Shown here in pieces: positions 1-6,865 of a stretch of DNA of 16,899 nucleotides. The stretch's first letter is position 1. Each line of letters opens with the position of its first letter. Under the pieces are notes generated by a model. That model saw nothing but the letters and a program-made list of their open reading frames with translations, did no database searches and was not told the DNA's origin. The stretch is from Bacillota bacterium (GTDB taxonomy: Bacteria > Bacillota > Desulfotomaculia > Desulfotomaculales > JAJYZD01), in assembly GCA_021800315.1 (NCBI GenBank), contig JAJYZD010000058.1:1-16899 (forward strand). Reading direction: 5' to 3'. Made by a program: the position numbers and the translations under genes.

Positions 1-970
1 AATGCGTTTCGGAGAGAGGGTGGATGGCTGATTCCGGCAGCACGGGACGCTTGACCGGGGTGGGCGGCGGAACGTAGCGCTCGTGTTTTACCCCGTACGG
101 GGCGACATAGCCCGAAGCAACGGAAATTGTACCGTCAACGGCCACCGTGACCGCGTTGACCGGGGCCGGGGGGGTGATGCTCTTGATCTCACTGAAACCC
201 CCGTTGACCTTCCCTTCGAATACCCCCGTCACCAGGTCGTTCCGGTCCAGGGACCCGAGGTAGACGTTGTCGTTCTGGTCCGTGCCGATCAGGGCGTACC
301 GCCCGATCGTCCCCAAAGGTATTTTACTGATCCGTCCGCCGTAGAAATAGGCGTAGACCGAATCCAGGACCGTATCGTCATACAGGAGGGTATCCTGGTA
401 CTGAAGGCTGGCTATCCGGTTTATATCCCAGTCGTCCAGGTTCAACCGCCGCAGGTAGTTGTTGGCGTCGGTCCGCCACACCCACGTGCCGTACACGTCC
501 CTTACCAGGATATTGGTAACGTTCGTCTTGGTCGAAAAGGCGACGCCCTCGATCCTGGCCCCCTTGGCCATGCCCCTGATCTCCGGCGTGACCGGCTTGG
601 CCCCGGTTTCCGGATCGATGGCCAGCAGGGCCACGGTGGTGGCGGTGGGATAATCGGTCGCCGTTCCGGCCAGGACTATGTTCCGGTCCGGCAGCCAGGA
701 CAGGTAGGAGACGGTTTCGTTGTCCGCCAGACTTACGTCCTTAACCAGGCGGTTGCCCCTGACGACGTAGATTTTCAGGTCCGTGGCGGAGAGATCGGAA
801 TAATAGGAATGGTTATAGGAATACATGACGGACTGAACGACAGGCCCGCTGCCGCCGATGGTCTTCTGGGTAAAGGCCACGGACGGGGCGAAGACCACCC
901 GGTCCAGGTAGTCGTAGACGGCGTATTGCAACAGGAACGCCGCCAAAAGCCATACCAGTATCTTCTTCAC
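1..970 (-). CDS. Membrane-anchored propeller-like hypothetical protein (partial, C-terminus outside window)
   Basis: An open minus-strand frame runs from a GTG codon at 970 through 323 codons to the window edge without a stop. The first ~22 residues (MKKILVWLLAAFLLQYAVYD) form one hydrophobic segment behind two lysines, so the protein is probably anchored in or exported across the membrane. The rest is rich in beta-strand-like stretches with repeated W-x-P-D, N-x-V-Y-L-G-S-L-D and T-D-x-N-D patterns that recall WD40/PQQ-like propeller blades, but no blade signature is clear enough to name a family. The visible end is proline-rich (VPPPTPVKRP). The gene starts 17 bp after the phosphodiester glycosidase gene, with a GGGGTGG ribosome site, so the two are probably co-transcribed and work in the cell envelope. 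No enzymatic function can be read. The call as a gene is firm; the fold is a guess. Confidence 0.7.
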   Translation of the reverse strand, partial: MKKILVWLLAAFLLQYAVYDYLDRVVFAPSVAFTQKTIGGSGPVVQSVMYSYNHSYYSDLSATDLKIYVVRGNRLVKDVSLADNETVSYLSWLPDRNIVLAGTATDYPTATTVALLAIDPETGAKPVTPEIRGMAKGARIEGVAFSTKTNVTNILVRDVYGTWVWRTDANNYLRRLNLDDWDINRIASLQYQDTLLYDDTVLDSVYAYFYGGRISKIPLGTIGRYALIGTDQNDNVYLGSLDRNDLVTGVFEGKVNGGFSEIKSITPPAPVNAVTVAVDGTISVASGYVAPYGVKHERYVPPPTPVKRPVLPESAIHPLSETH

Positions 971-987
971 GCCAACGGTCCACCCCG

Positions 988-1944
988 TTACTGTACGATA
1001 ATCGCCGTGGGTATCGATCTCTCCCCCAGGAGGTCGGCGGGCCGGTTGATCACCTTGCCGTTGTAATACATGGTCGCGCTGGACCCGCCGTCCAGATTGG
1101 CCGCGACATAGGCGCCGTTTTTATAGAGGATGTTCTGGACGTCCAGAAGGGTCGCCCCGATCGAGTACCCGGGCTGCCTCCCGTCGATCACCAGCAGGAG
1201 GATGGTGCCGTCCTTGCGCTGGCCGATGGCCGTGCGCGGCCCCACACCCCAGCCGCCGTCACCGTGCGTGATTTGTTTTTCCCCGTTGACGATCAGGGAA
1301 GGGTAAAAGGATATCCCCTCCGTGACCCCCAGACGCTTCATCTGTCCCACCGTATAGGACCCCGTAACCAGGTCCCCCTGGTTGGTCAGGCCGACCAGGG
1401 GTACGTACCCCCTGACATTTCCTCCGTCCACAAAGTTGCCGTCGTGGATGATCACCCCCACCGGCAGCCGCCCGGTGCCGGTCCCGCTGGGATCGATGAA
1501 CCCGCCGGCGTTCACCGCCGCCACCGCGTCGTATTCCCTGGCGATTTCACTCGTCGTCTGGCCGTTCGTACCCAGGTCCTTGGCCAGCCCGATCTTGATC
1601 CGGCTGGGGTCCTTTACTTCCAGCAGGTAGCCCTTGAACCGGGCCCCGTCGATCTGCACCAGCTTAATCGAAGGGTTGTGAACAATCCGGAATTTGAGGA
1701 ATTTTTCCGCCACCGCGCCGCCGAAGCTGTCGGCCAGGAGTTTGTCGATTTCCTGCTTACTGATAAAATAGTTCAGGTACTTCCCGTGCATGGAGGTGGC
1801 CACGGCTTCCAGGGCATTCTTTTTCAGGTTGGCGAAAGGACCGTAAAGAACGACGAAGGGTGAGGTCACGATAAAGAAAGCAATGTTGATCAGAAGAAAC
1901 CGGAACAGGATTTTGAACGGCCTTCCAGGCCTGCGTCTTCTCAA
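988..1944 (-). CDS. Phosphodiester glycosidase (NAGPA/DUF2233) family membrane-anchored protein
   Basis: This 318-residue protein starts at a TTG, the only start codon downstream of the in-frame stop at 1987, with GAGGG a few bases upstream. Residues ~11-34 form a transmembrane anchor after an arginine-rich cytoplasmic tip. The C-terminal ~190 residues carry family marks of phosphodiester glycosidase / exopolysaccharide biosynthesis proteins (the fold of human NAGPA): an AVNAGGF segment, GPRTAIG, LLLVIDGRQPGYS and the late DGGSSATMYYNG block (D285-G286-G287-S288-S289). Family members cleave sugar-phosphodiester bonds or act in surface polysaccharide metabolism; the substrate here is unknown. 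It probably acts outside the membrane on wall or capsule polymers. It heads a two-gene unit with the propeller-like protein and is preceded by a promoter and an unusually structured leader. Confidence 0.87.
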   Translation of the reverse strand: MRRRRPGRPFKILFRFLLINIAFFIVTSPFVVLYGPFANLKKNALEAVATSMHGKYLNYFISKQEIDKLLADSFGGAVAEKFLKFRIVHNPSIKLVQIDGARFKGYLLEVKDPSRIKIGLAKDLGTNGQTTSEIAREYDAVAAVNAGGFIDPSGTGTGRLPVGVIIHDGNFVDGGNVRGYVPLVGLTNQGDLVTGSYTVGQMKRLGVTEGISFYPSLIVNGEKQITHGDGGWGVGPRTAIGQRKDGTILLLVIDGRQPGYSIGATLLDVQNILYKNGAYVAANLDGGSSATMYYNGKVINRPADLLGERSIPTAIIVQ

Positions 1945-2075
1945 GCGGGAGCCCTCGCTTTGGAAGGTATTGTGGATACGGGTCGGCTACGGATCTGTCG
2001 CCCGGACTTAAAAGGGCCTGGCCATGACGTCCCGTATAATGCCAGGTGCCGTAGCCCCGCCGGCCCGTTCCAAAG
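1945..2075 (-). promoter_or_regulatory. Candidate structured 5' leader RNA of the phosphodiester glycosidase gene
   Basis: Nested complementary segments surround this leader. CTTTGGAA (1958-1965) pairs exactly with TTCCAAAG (2068-2075). CGGG (1979-1982) pairs with CCCG (2064-2067). GGCTACGG (1985-1992) pairs with CCGTAGCC (2049-2056). Inside them CCTGGC (2017-2022) pairs with GCCAGG (2041-2046). Read on the minus strand, the outer helix begins about where transcription from the promoter at 2080-2108 should start and ends directly before the GAGGG ribosome site of the gene. That is the layout of a cis-regulatory leader. I could not match it to a known riboswitch class. It could instead be a mobile-repeat relic or chance pairing in GC-rich DNA, though 8-bp helices nested this way are hard to dismiss. 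Confidence 0.5.
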
Positions 2076-2079
2076 TATT

Positions 2080-2108
2080 AGTTTAACTGAAAAGGAACCG
2101 CCTTTCAA
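2080..2108 (-). promoter_or_regulatory. Probable sigma-A promoter for the phosphodiester glycosidase unit
   Basis: On the minus strand the sequence reads TTGAAA (2103-2108), a 17-base spacer, then TAAACT (2080-2085). The spacing is ideal and the boxes are moderate matches. The expected start, near 2073, falls at the first bases of the outer leader helix. It lies 46 bp after the end of the ABC transporter gene. Confidence 0.45.
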
Positions 2109-2153
2109 TGGAGATGAGATGGAAAATATCGGCGGTAATATCCAGCAAAGATC

Positions 2154-4040
2154 CTATATGCCAACAATGGGTTTATATGACCGGGCGACGGCCGGAGCGA
2201 GGACGGGATCGAACTGCTCGTGGAACAGCCTGGCGTACAAGCCGCCTCTGTCCAGCAACTCCGCGTGCCTCCCGCATTCCACCAGCCGCCCGTCATTGAT
2301 GACCACGATCCGGTCGGCGGCCAGGATGGTGGAGAGACGGTGGGCGATGGCAATAACGGTACGGCCGCGGAACAACCGCGCCAAGGCTTCCTGGATCAGG
2401 CGCTCGACGTGGCTGTCCAGGGAACTGGTGGCCTCGTCCAGCAGGAGGACGCCCGGGTTGCACAGGATCGCCCGCGCTATGGCCACCCTCTGCTTCTCGC
2501 CCCCCGAAAGCCGGTAGCCGCGTTCACCCACCACGGTCCCGAGGCCCGCCGGCAGGGAGGCCACCAGGCCGGCCAGTTGGGCCGCCTCGACCGCCGCGGC
2601 CACCTCGGAGCCGGAAGCTTCCGGCCGGCCGTAGCGGATGTTTTCTTCCAGCGTATTGTGGAACAGGAACGGATCCTGGGTCACCACCGACATCACCCGG
2701 CGTAAGCCGCCTTCGTCCAGTTTCCGCAGGCTGACGCCGTCCAGGCGGACCTCGCCCAAGCGCGGATCGTAGAAGCGGGCGCCCAGCGCCAGGAGGGTGC
2801 TCTTGCCGGCCCCGCTCGGGCCTACCACAGCGGTAAGCCGGCCGGCTTCCGCCGTAAAGGAAACGCCGTGCAAAACCTCTTCTCCCCCGCGGTAGGCGAA
2901 ATGGACATCCTCGTACCGCAGGGTAAGGGGTGAGCCGTCCGCCTTCCGAAGCGGCGCCGGCGTTTCCGGTTCGGCCACGTCGATCTCCAGGTCCAGGAAA
3001 CGGAAGATGCGGTCAAAAAGCGCCAGGCCGCCCAGGAAGGTTGTATTGGATCCGGCCAGGGACGAAGCGGGATTGTAGAGTTGGGCCAGGTAGGCGGAAA
3101 AAGCGACCACCGTGCCCAACCCCACCCGCCCGGAGAAAACCATGAAACCGCCGAGTCCGTAAAGCAGGGCGGGACCAAGGGCGGACATTACGGATACCAC
3201 CAGGGTCAGCCGTTGTCCCACCATGGTCTGGCGCACCTGGGCGTCGCGCACCCGTTCGCTCAACCCGGCAAACCGCCCCGCCTCCCGTTCCCGTGTACCG
3301 AAACTCCTGACCACCACGATGCCGGAAAGGCTCAGCGTTTCCTCGAGATGGGCCGTGAGGGCGGAAAGGGCCTCCTGGGTCCGGGTGACGGCGTCAAAGC
3401 TCCGCTGGCCGAAAGCGAACACCGGCAGGGCGAAGGCCGGCAGCACGAGCATGCTGGCCAGGGCGAGTTCCCAGTTGAGGGCGAACATGGTGGCCAGGGT
3501 GAGAAGGATGGTGACGGCGTTGACGAAGGGCCCGGTCATGGTCGTTCGCAGCACCTGCTGTACGGCGCCCAGATCGTTTACCAGGCGGGAATGAATCTCC
3601 CCCGCCGGGGTGTGGGTAAAGAAGTCGAGGCCCAACCGCTGGCCGTGTTCATACATGGCGCGGCGCAGGTCGTGAATGAGGCCGAGCGACACAACCGCGT
3701 TCAAATAGTTTTGCCCCAGGGACGACAGCGCCCCGGCGGCCGGGAACAGCAACAGGCCGGCCGCCGACAGCATCAGGGAGCGGGAGTCGTGGTGGGCGAT
3801 GGCCGTATCAATGATCCGGCGAATCAGAAGCGGGGGCACGAGACCCAACAGCACGGCCAGCAGGGTGAAACCGAGCGCGAGGGCCAAACGGGGGGCGTGG
3901 GGCCGCAGCACCGCCAGCAGACGGCGGACGGTCTCCCAGGCCGGGCGGCCTTCCTCTTCCAGGTACCGGCGGGAACGCCGTTGCTCCCACACGGCCCGCA
4001 GGGGACCGCCGCCCAGGCCCATCGGTCCGTGGACGCTCAC
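2154..4040 (-). CDS. ABC exporter half-transporter (fused membrane and ATPase domains, MsbA/LmrA type)
   Basis: The 628-residue protein has an N-terminal membrane domain (about residues 45-330, roughly six hydrophobic segments) followed by an ATP-binding domain. Visible motifs are Walker A GPSGAGKST (407-415), the Q-loop in TQDPFLF, the signature LSGGE (511-515), Walker B VLLLDEAT (531-538, catalytic E536) and the switch histidine in AHRLS. This order marks an ABCB-type exporter that would work as a homodimer in the cytoplasmic membrane, moving drugs, lipids or peptides outward. The GTG start at 4040 overlaps the stop of the MarR gene in a GTGA junction, with GGGGAGG just upstream; an earlier in-frame start at 4082 would extend deep into MarR and is less likely. 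The first ~40 residues are a charged, non-conserved extension. Co-transcription with MarR suggests drug-induced efflux; the substrate is unknown. Confidence 0.93.
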   Translation of the reverse strand: MSVHGPMGLGGGPLRAVWEQRRSRRYLEEEGRPAWETVRRLLAVLRPHAPRLALALGFTLLAVLLGLVPPLLIRRIIDTAIAHHDSRSLMLSAAGLLLFPAAGALSSLGQNYLNAVVSLGLIHDLRRAMYEHGQRLGLDFFTHTPAGEIHSRLVNDLGAVQQVLRTTMTGPFVNAVTILLTLATMFALNWELALASMLVLPAFALPVFAFGQRSFDAVTRTQEALSALTAHLEETLSLSGIVVVRSFGTREREAGRFAGLSERVRDAQVRQTMVGQRLTLVVSVMSALGPALLYGLGGFMVFSGRVGLGTVVAFSAYLAQLYNPASSLAGSNTTFLGGLALFDRIFRFLDLEIDVAEPETPAPLRKADGSPLTLRYEDVHFAYRGGEEVLHGVSFTAEAGRLTAVVGPSGAGKSTLLALGARFYDPRLGEVRLDGVSLRKLDEGGLRRVMSVVTQDPFLFHNTLEENIRYGRPEASGSEVAAAVEAAQLAGLVASLPAGLGTVVGERGYRLSGGEKQRVAIARAILCNPGVLLLDEATSSLDSHVERLIQEALARLFRGRTVIAIAHRLSTILAADRIVVINDGRLVECGRHAELLDRGGLYARLFHEQFDPVLAPAVARSYKPIVGI

Positions 4041-4501
4041 CGGGAGGCCTCCCCGGCATCGCCGTTTTCGGCCCGGGCGCAAAGACGGACCGCCGAGGCA
4101 AAGGCGTCCATCTGCCCGGGAGCCAGCGGCTCCAGAAGCGTGGAGAGCACGGCGCGACGAAGGGCCCGGTATTGTTCACAGGCCTGGTGGCCCGCGGGCG
4201 TGACCCGAACCAGCACCCGGCTCGTGCTTCGGCCGGGCCCACGCCGCGCCCACCCCAGTTCCTCCAGTCGGTCCAGGTGGGCGGCCATGGTGCTGGTGCG
4301 AACCTCCATGGCCGCGGCCAGTTCCGCGGGCGAAAGGGGACCCCTTGACCCGAGCGTTTCTATGATGCGAAAAGCCGGGCTGCCGACGCTCCGGCCGAGC
4401 GAGTTGCGTACGGCCCGGCGCAGCCTGACCCGCAGCTGACGGCGGAATTCTTCCAGATCGGCGTCCAGGGTTTCCAACAAGGTCGCGTCCAGGGTGCCCA
4501 T
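4037..4501 (-). CDS. MarR-family transcriptional repressor
   Basis: This 154-residue protein has the size and layout of MarR regulators: a helical N-terminus, then a winged helix-turn-helix (about residues 47-110). The recognition region reads LSPAELAAAMEVRTSTMAAHLDRLEELGW and is followed by the wing RRGPGRSTSRVLVRVTPAG. C-terminal helices would form the dimer interface. The ATG at 4501 has an AAGGAG-type site immediately upstream. It overlaps the ABC exporter by four bases, so the two are translationally coupled. A perfect 12-bp palindrome sits between its -10 box and its start codon, which suggests autorepression that is relieved when a small hydrophobic ligand binds. The ligand cannot be deduced. 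The neighbouring upstream MFS pump may or may not belong to the same regulon. Confidence 0.9.
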   Translation of the reverse strand: MGTLDATLLETLDADLEEFRRQLRVRLRRAVRNSLGRSVGSPAFRIIETLGSRGPLSPAELAAAMEVRTSTMAAHLDRLEELGWARRGPGRSTSRVLVRVTPAGHQACEQYRALRRAVLSTLLEPLAPGQMDAFASAVRLCARAENGDAGEASR

Positions 4502-4513
4502 CTCCTTGCTAGT

Positions 4514-4525
4514 CTAACTAGTTAG
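4514..4525. promoter_or_regulatory. Candidate MarR operator (perfect palindrome CTAACTAGTTAG)
   Basis: CTAACTAGTTAG is a perfect 12-bp palindrome lying directly downstream of the -10 box, where the transcription start should be, and 12 bp before the MarR start codon. A half-similar ACTAG lies beside it on the gene-proximal side. MarR proteins usually bind such short AT-rich palindromes over their own promoters. Confidence 0.65.
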
Positions 4526-4526
4526 G

Positions 4527-4555
4527 ATTATAAGGGTATCTCGTTTAAAAAACAA
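4527..4555 (-). promoter_or_regulatory. Promoter of the marR-ABC exporter operon
   Basis: On the minus strand TTGTTT (4550-4555) is followed by a 17-base spacer and a perfect TATAAT (4527-4532). It lies between the end of the MFS gene and the MarR start codon, and the palindromic operator overlaps the expected start site. Confidence 0.75.
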
Positions 4556-4568
4556 GGCCGTCGTCCTC

Positions 4569-5774
4569 TCAGGTCAAATCTTCGTTTTTCACCTGGCGAA
4601 AAAACCGCCAATAAAAGACCACGTTGGCCATCTGGAACACCGCGGCCAAGAGCAGGGGCAGGCCCAACAGGCCTTCCTCCATGAGCCAGCCGCCCAAGGG
4701 AGGGGAAAGCGCCGACGTGACCTGCATGGGCAGGTTGCTGAAGGCGGCCATGGTGGACCGCTCCTCCTCCCGGCTCATACCCATCACGAAAGACTGGCGC
4801 AGAGGATTGCCCAGCGTGTTGAAGACCATGCGCAAAGCGTACAGGGCGCCGGCCAGGTAATAGGTCGGCGCCAGGACCATCAGCGCGGTGAGGGTCACCG
4901 CCACCGTCCGGGTGACGACCACGGTCCGCACCATGCCGAAAGCGTTTCCCAACCTGGCGGAAAGCAGGTAAGGAAGGGCCGTGATCAGGTTGATAACGGC
5001 GAAAAGAAGGCCGATCGTTCCGGGGCCCACCCCGAAGCGGACGTAAAACCAATAGGTCAGGAGCGGCCCCAGAAAGCCGATACCAAAACCGTTGAAGGCG
5101 TTGGTCAGGGAAAACTTGCCCAAAAGGCGCCAGGAAAGACGAAAGGCCGGCCTTCCCTTGGCCCGCCGCTGTTCGCTCACCGGCAGCATGATGGCGATGA
5201 GCAGAAGGCCGCTGGCCATGGTGCCGGCGAAGAGAGCCAGGTAGCCGGTGCGCCAGCCGCCCGGTCCCCCGGCCAAATGGGCGGGCAACAGGGCCAGCAG
5301 GGAGCCGGCCGCGCCGCCCAGAACCCCCAGAAAGGATAGAACGCCGAACACCGTGTTGCGTTGGGACAGGGGGGCGTGTTCGGTTACCAGGGGCTGCTCC
5401 GCCGGGTAGAACGGGCCGAAGGCCCCGGCACTGCCCGCTCCTCCCCCCCGCCCGATGGTACCCACGGCGCTGGCCAGGGTCAGGACCCCAAAGCTGGTGC
5501 TGAAGACAAAGCCGGCTGCGCCCAGGGCTTGCAGCACCGCCAACAGGATGAGGACCTTTTTCCGGCCCCACCGGTCGGCCCCGACGCCTACCAGTACGAT
5601 CAGCACCGCTCCGCCCAGCGTGGTGGCCGTGAGCAGCACACCGATCCGCACCGCGGAAAAGTCCAGCCGGGCCAGGTAGATGGGGACGATAATGACCAGA
5701 AAGGCCTGGGTTATGCTGCGCAGCACCCGGGCGGCAAAGAGGAGGGCCAGATCGCGGTTGAGCCAGGCAGGCAA
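4569..5774 (-). CDS. Major facilitator superfamily transporter (12 TM, probable drug efflux)
   Basis: This 401-residue, strongly hydrophobic protein has about twelve membrane segments. The hallmark MFS motif A appears in the loop after the second segment (VGVGADRWGRKKVLIL, about residues 60-75). Residues 1-30 (NRDLALLFAARVLRS then ITQAFLVIIVPIYLARL) match the usual start of bacterial MFS exporters, which supports the TTG start at 5774; an in-frame TGA lies just upstream and no ATG is available nearby. The ribosome site (GGAAAGG) is about 13 bases from the TTG, which is rather far. MFS proteins use ion gradients to move small solutes. Next to the MarR-ABC pair this one is probably a multidrug pump, but sugar, amino acid or metabolite efflux cannot be excluded. 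It is divergent from rpmB. Confidence 0.88.
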   Translation of the reverse strand: MPAWLNRDLALLFAARVLRSITQAFLVIIVPIYLARLDFSAVRIGVLLTATTLGGAVLIVLVGVGADRWGRKKVLILLAVLQALGAAGFVFSTSFGVLTLASAVGTIGRGGGAGSAGAFGPFYPAEQPLVTEHAPLSQRNTVFGVLSFLGVLGGAAGSLLALLPAHLAGGPGGWRTGYLALFAGTMASGLLLIAIMLPVSEQRRAKGRPAFRLSWRLLGKFSLTNAFNGFGIGFLGPLLTYWFYVRFGVGPGTIGLLFAVINLITALPYLLSARLGNAFGMVRTVVVTRTVAVTLTALMVLAPTYYLAGALYALRMVFNTLGNPLRQSFVMGMSREEERSTMAAFSNLPMQVTSALSPPLGGWLMEEGLLGLPLLLAAVFQMANVVFYWRFFRQVKNEDLT

Positions 5775-6003
5775 ATTAAGGCGTCATCCTTTCCGAAATT
5801 GATGGTGATAGTGTTTCCCGGTTCCGGGCGGAGTGGGGAGGCCTCCTTCGCCGTGGGCCCGGCCGCCATCCTTTCCCAAATCCCCGCCACGTTCAGGGTT
5901 CGCGGTGCGGAGCCGGTACACCTGCCGGGTGCCACCTTACCGCCGTAATCTGCCCCATAAACGCTGGGATGCCTCTCCACCCGGCGCAATTTCCCGATTT
6001 CCC
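5775..6003. other. Divergent intergenic region between the MFS gene and rpmB, with an 8-bp inverted repeat
   Basis: I see no convincing gene here. A minus-strand open frame (ending at 5711) crosses it, but it runs into the MFS gene out of frame and shows no recognisable domain. The perfect inverted repeat GCCGGGTG (5924-5931) and CACCCGGC (5978-5985) encloses 46 bases and could fold in a long MFS leader transcript. No clear MFS promoter was found. The rpmB promoter begins directly after this stretch. Confidence 0.4.
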
Positions 6004-6032
6004 TTGACGGGCCAAACCCTCTTTGTTAGAAT
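6004..6032 (+). promoter_or_regulatory. rpmB promoter
   Basis: TTGACG (6004-6009), a 17-base spacer and TAGAAT (6027-6032) make a near-consensus sigma-A promoter, about 28 bp upstream of the rpmB ribosome-binding site. This fits a highly expressed ribosomal protein transcribed alone. Confidence 0.85.
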
Positions 6033-6066
6033 GGGTGGGTACGGTCCAGGCGAAGGAGGTTTCCCC

Positions 6067-6258
6067 ATGGCCCATAAGTGCTCGGTTTGCGGCAAGGGTA
6101 TCGTGACAGGCATGAAGGTCAGCCACTCCCACATTCGCACCAAGCGGACCTGGTATCCCAACCTGCAGAGGGTCAAAGCGCTGGTAGACGGCTCCCCCCG
6201 GAGGGTACTGGTCTGCACCCGCTGCCTCCGTAGCGGAAAGATAACCAGGGCGGTATAA
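6067..6258 (+). CDS. rpmB: 50S ribosomal protein L28, zinc-ribbon form
   Basis: The 63-residue protein begins MAHKCSVCGKG and includes the L28 core SHSHIRTKRTWYPNLQRVK, followed by VLVCTRCLRSGKI. L28 is a component of the large ribosomal subunit near the tRNA exit region. Two Cys-x-x-Cys pairs (C5/C8 and the pair in VCTRC near the C-terminus) indicate the zinc-binding (C+) variant; many bacteria also carry cysteine-free paralogues for zinc starvation, none of which is in this window. A perfect AGGAGGT site at 6055-6061 fixes the ATG at 6067, although the frame stays open further upstream. It has its own promoter and terminator and is monocistronic. Confidence 0.97.
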   Translation: MAHKCSVCGKGIVTGMKVSHSHIRTKRTWYPNLQRVKALVDGSPRRVLVCTRCLRSGKITRAV

Positions 6259-6260
6259 CG

Positions 6261-6290
6261 AAAAGACGGCCACGTCAGCGGCCGTCTTTT
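6261..6290. terminator. Bidirectional terminator between rpmB and the phosphodiesterase gene
   Basis: AAAAGACGGCC (6261-6271) and GGCCGTCTTTT (6280-6290) form an 11-bp stem with an 8-base loop, ending in a T-run in both directions. It starts two bases after the rpmB stop codon. The stop codon of the convergent phosphodiesterase gene (6275-6277) lies in the loop, so the hairpin serves both genes. Confidence 0.88.
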
Positions 6291-6829
6291 ACTTTCAACC
6301 TCATTTCCCCCGCCACGCCGCCGGTCGACAGGTCGTAGAGGCGGAGGACGTCTCCGTCCAAAACCGCCGCCGAGGGGAAAGCCCCTTTGGGCAGGGCGGG
6401 ACTGCCCGGGTTCAGGAGCACCGCGCCCCCCTCCTCCGCCAGCAGTGGTTTATGAGTATGACCGTAAACCATCAGGTGAACCCGGTAACGCGCGGCTTTT
6501 GTCCCAAGGCCCGCCCGGTCCAGGGCCTGGCCGTGGGTGACCAGGATCCGCAGCCCGTCCGCCTGAAGAAAGACGTAGGGGGACATAACGGGGTAATCGA
6601 GCAGCAACTGGTCTTCCTCCGTGTCGCAGTTGCCCCGGGCGAAGAGGACGGGCGCGGGATTGTCGTTGATCAGACCGGCCATGACCGCCGGATCGTGGCG
6701 GGGTCGCGACCCCTGATAGAGGATGTCCCCGGCGTGGAGGACCAGGTCGACGCCGCGAAAGATGCCCCCGACAAGATCCCGCCAGGCCGGCGCATCTCCG
6801 TGCGTATCGCTGACGATGCCGATGCGCAA
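6275..6829 (-). CDS. Metallophosphodiesterase, YfcE/MJ0936 family
   Basis: This 184-residue calcineurin-like enzyme shows the full two-metal site: SDTHGD (D8, H10), LHAGD (D35), RGNCD (N67), THGQ (H99) and YGHTH (H124, H126). Such proteins (E. coli YfcE, Methanocaldococcus MJ0936) hydrolyse phosphodiesters with manganese or nickel in vitro and are cytoplasmic; the physiological substrate is generally unknown. The TTG start at 6829 follows a GGAGGG site and gives the usual family N-terminus. The gene ends inside the loop of the terminator shared with rpmB. It lies 36 bp downstream of the MNT-HepT fusion gene, so the two may be co-transcribed, but nothing else ties their functions together. The length is normal and all metal ligands are present. 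Confidence 0.93.
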   Translation of the reverse strand: MRIGIVSDTHGDAPAWRDLVGGIFRGVDLVLHAGDILYQGSRPRHDPAVMAGLINDNPAPVLFARGNCDTEEDQLLLDYPVMSPYVFLQADGLRILVTHGQALDRAGLGTKAARYRVHLMVYGHTHKPLLAEEGGAVLLNPGSPALPKGAFPSAAVLDGDVLRLYDLSTGGVAGEMRLKVKDGR

Positions 6830-6865
6830 TTGAAATCCCTCCGCGGATCCATTTTTTCAGCCGGC

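Noticed and set aside
83..1066. Plus-strand open frame of 327 codons opposite the propeller-like and glycosidase genes
   Set aside because: It is a shadow of the minus-strand genes: its residues form no domain, it lacks a ribosome site, and the opposite strand has a coherent membrane anchor and protein-like composition.
3081..4439. Plus-strand 452-codon open frame
   Set aside because: It lies opposite the ABC exporter and MarR genes, is full of Gly/Gln/His/Arg low-complexity sequence typical of antisense frames in GC-rich DNA, and has no motif.
4556..4575. T-run after the MFS gene (minus-strand TTGTTTTTT) considered as its terminator
   Set aside because: The preceding stem would be only about three base pairs, and the same bases serve as the -35 box of the marR promoter.
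5711..5989. Minus-strand 92-codon frame upstream of and overlapping the MFS gene
   Set aside because: It overlaps the MFS gene in another frame, has no recognisable domain and no good ribosome site. It is treated as leader or intergenic sequence.
5900..5990. Possible T-box or other riboswitch upstream of the MFS gene (minus-strand AAGGTGGCACCCG resembles the T-box AGGGTGGnACCGCG)
   Set aside because: The conserved block is only partly matched, no specifier loop or terminator follows, and a T-box before a drug-type MFS gene is not expected.
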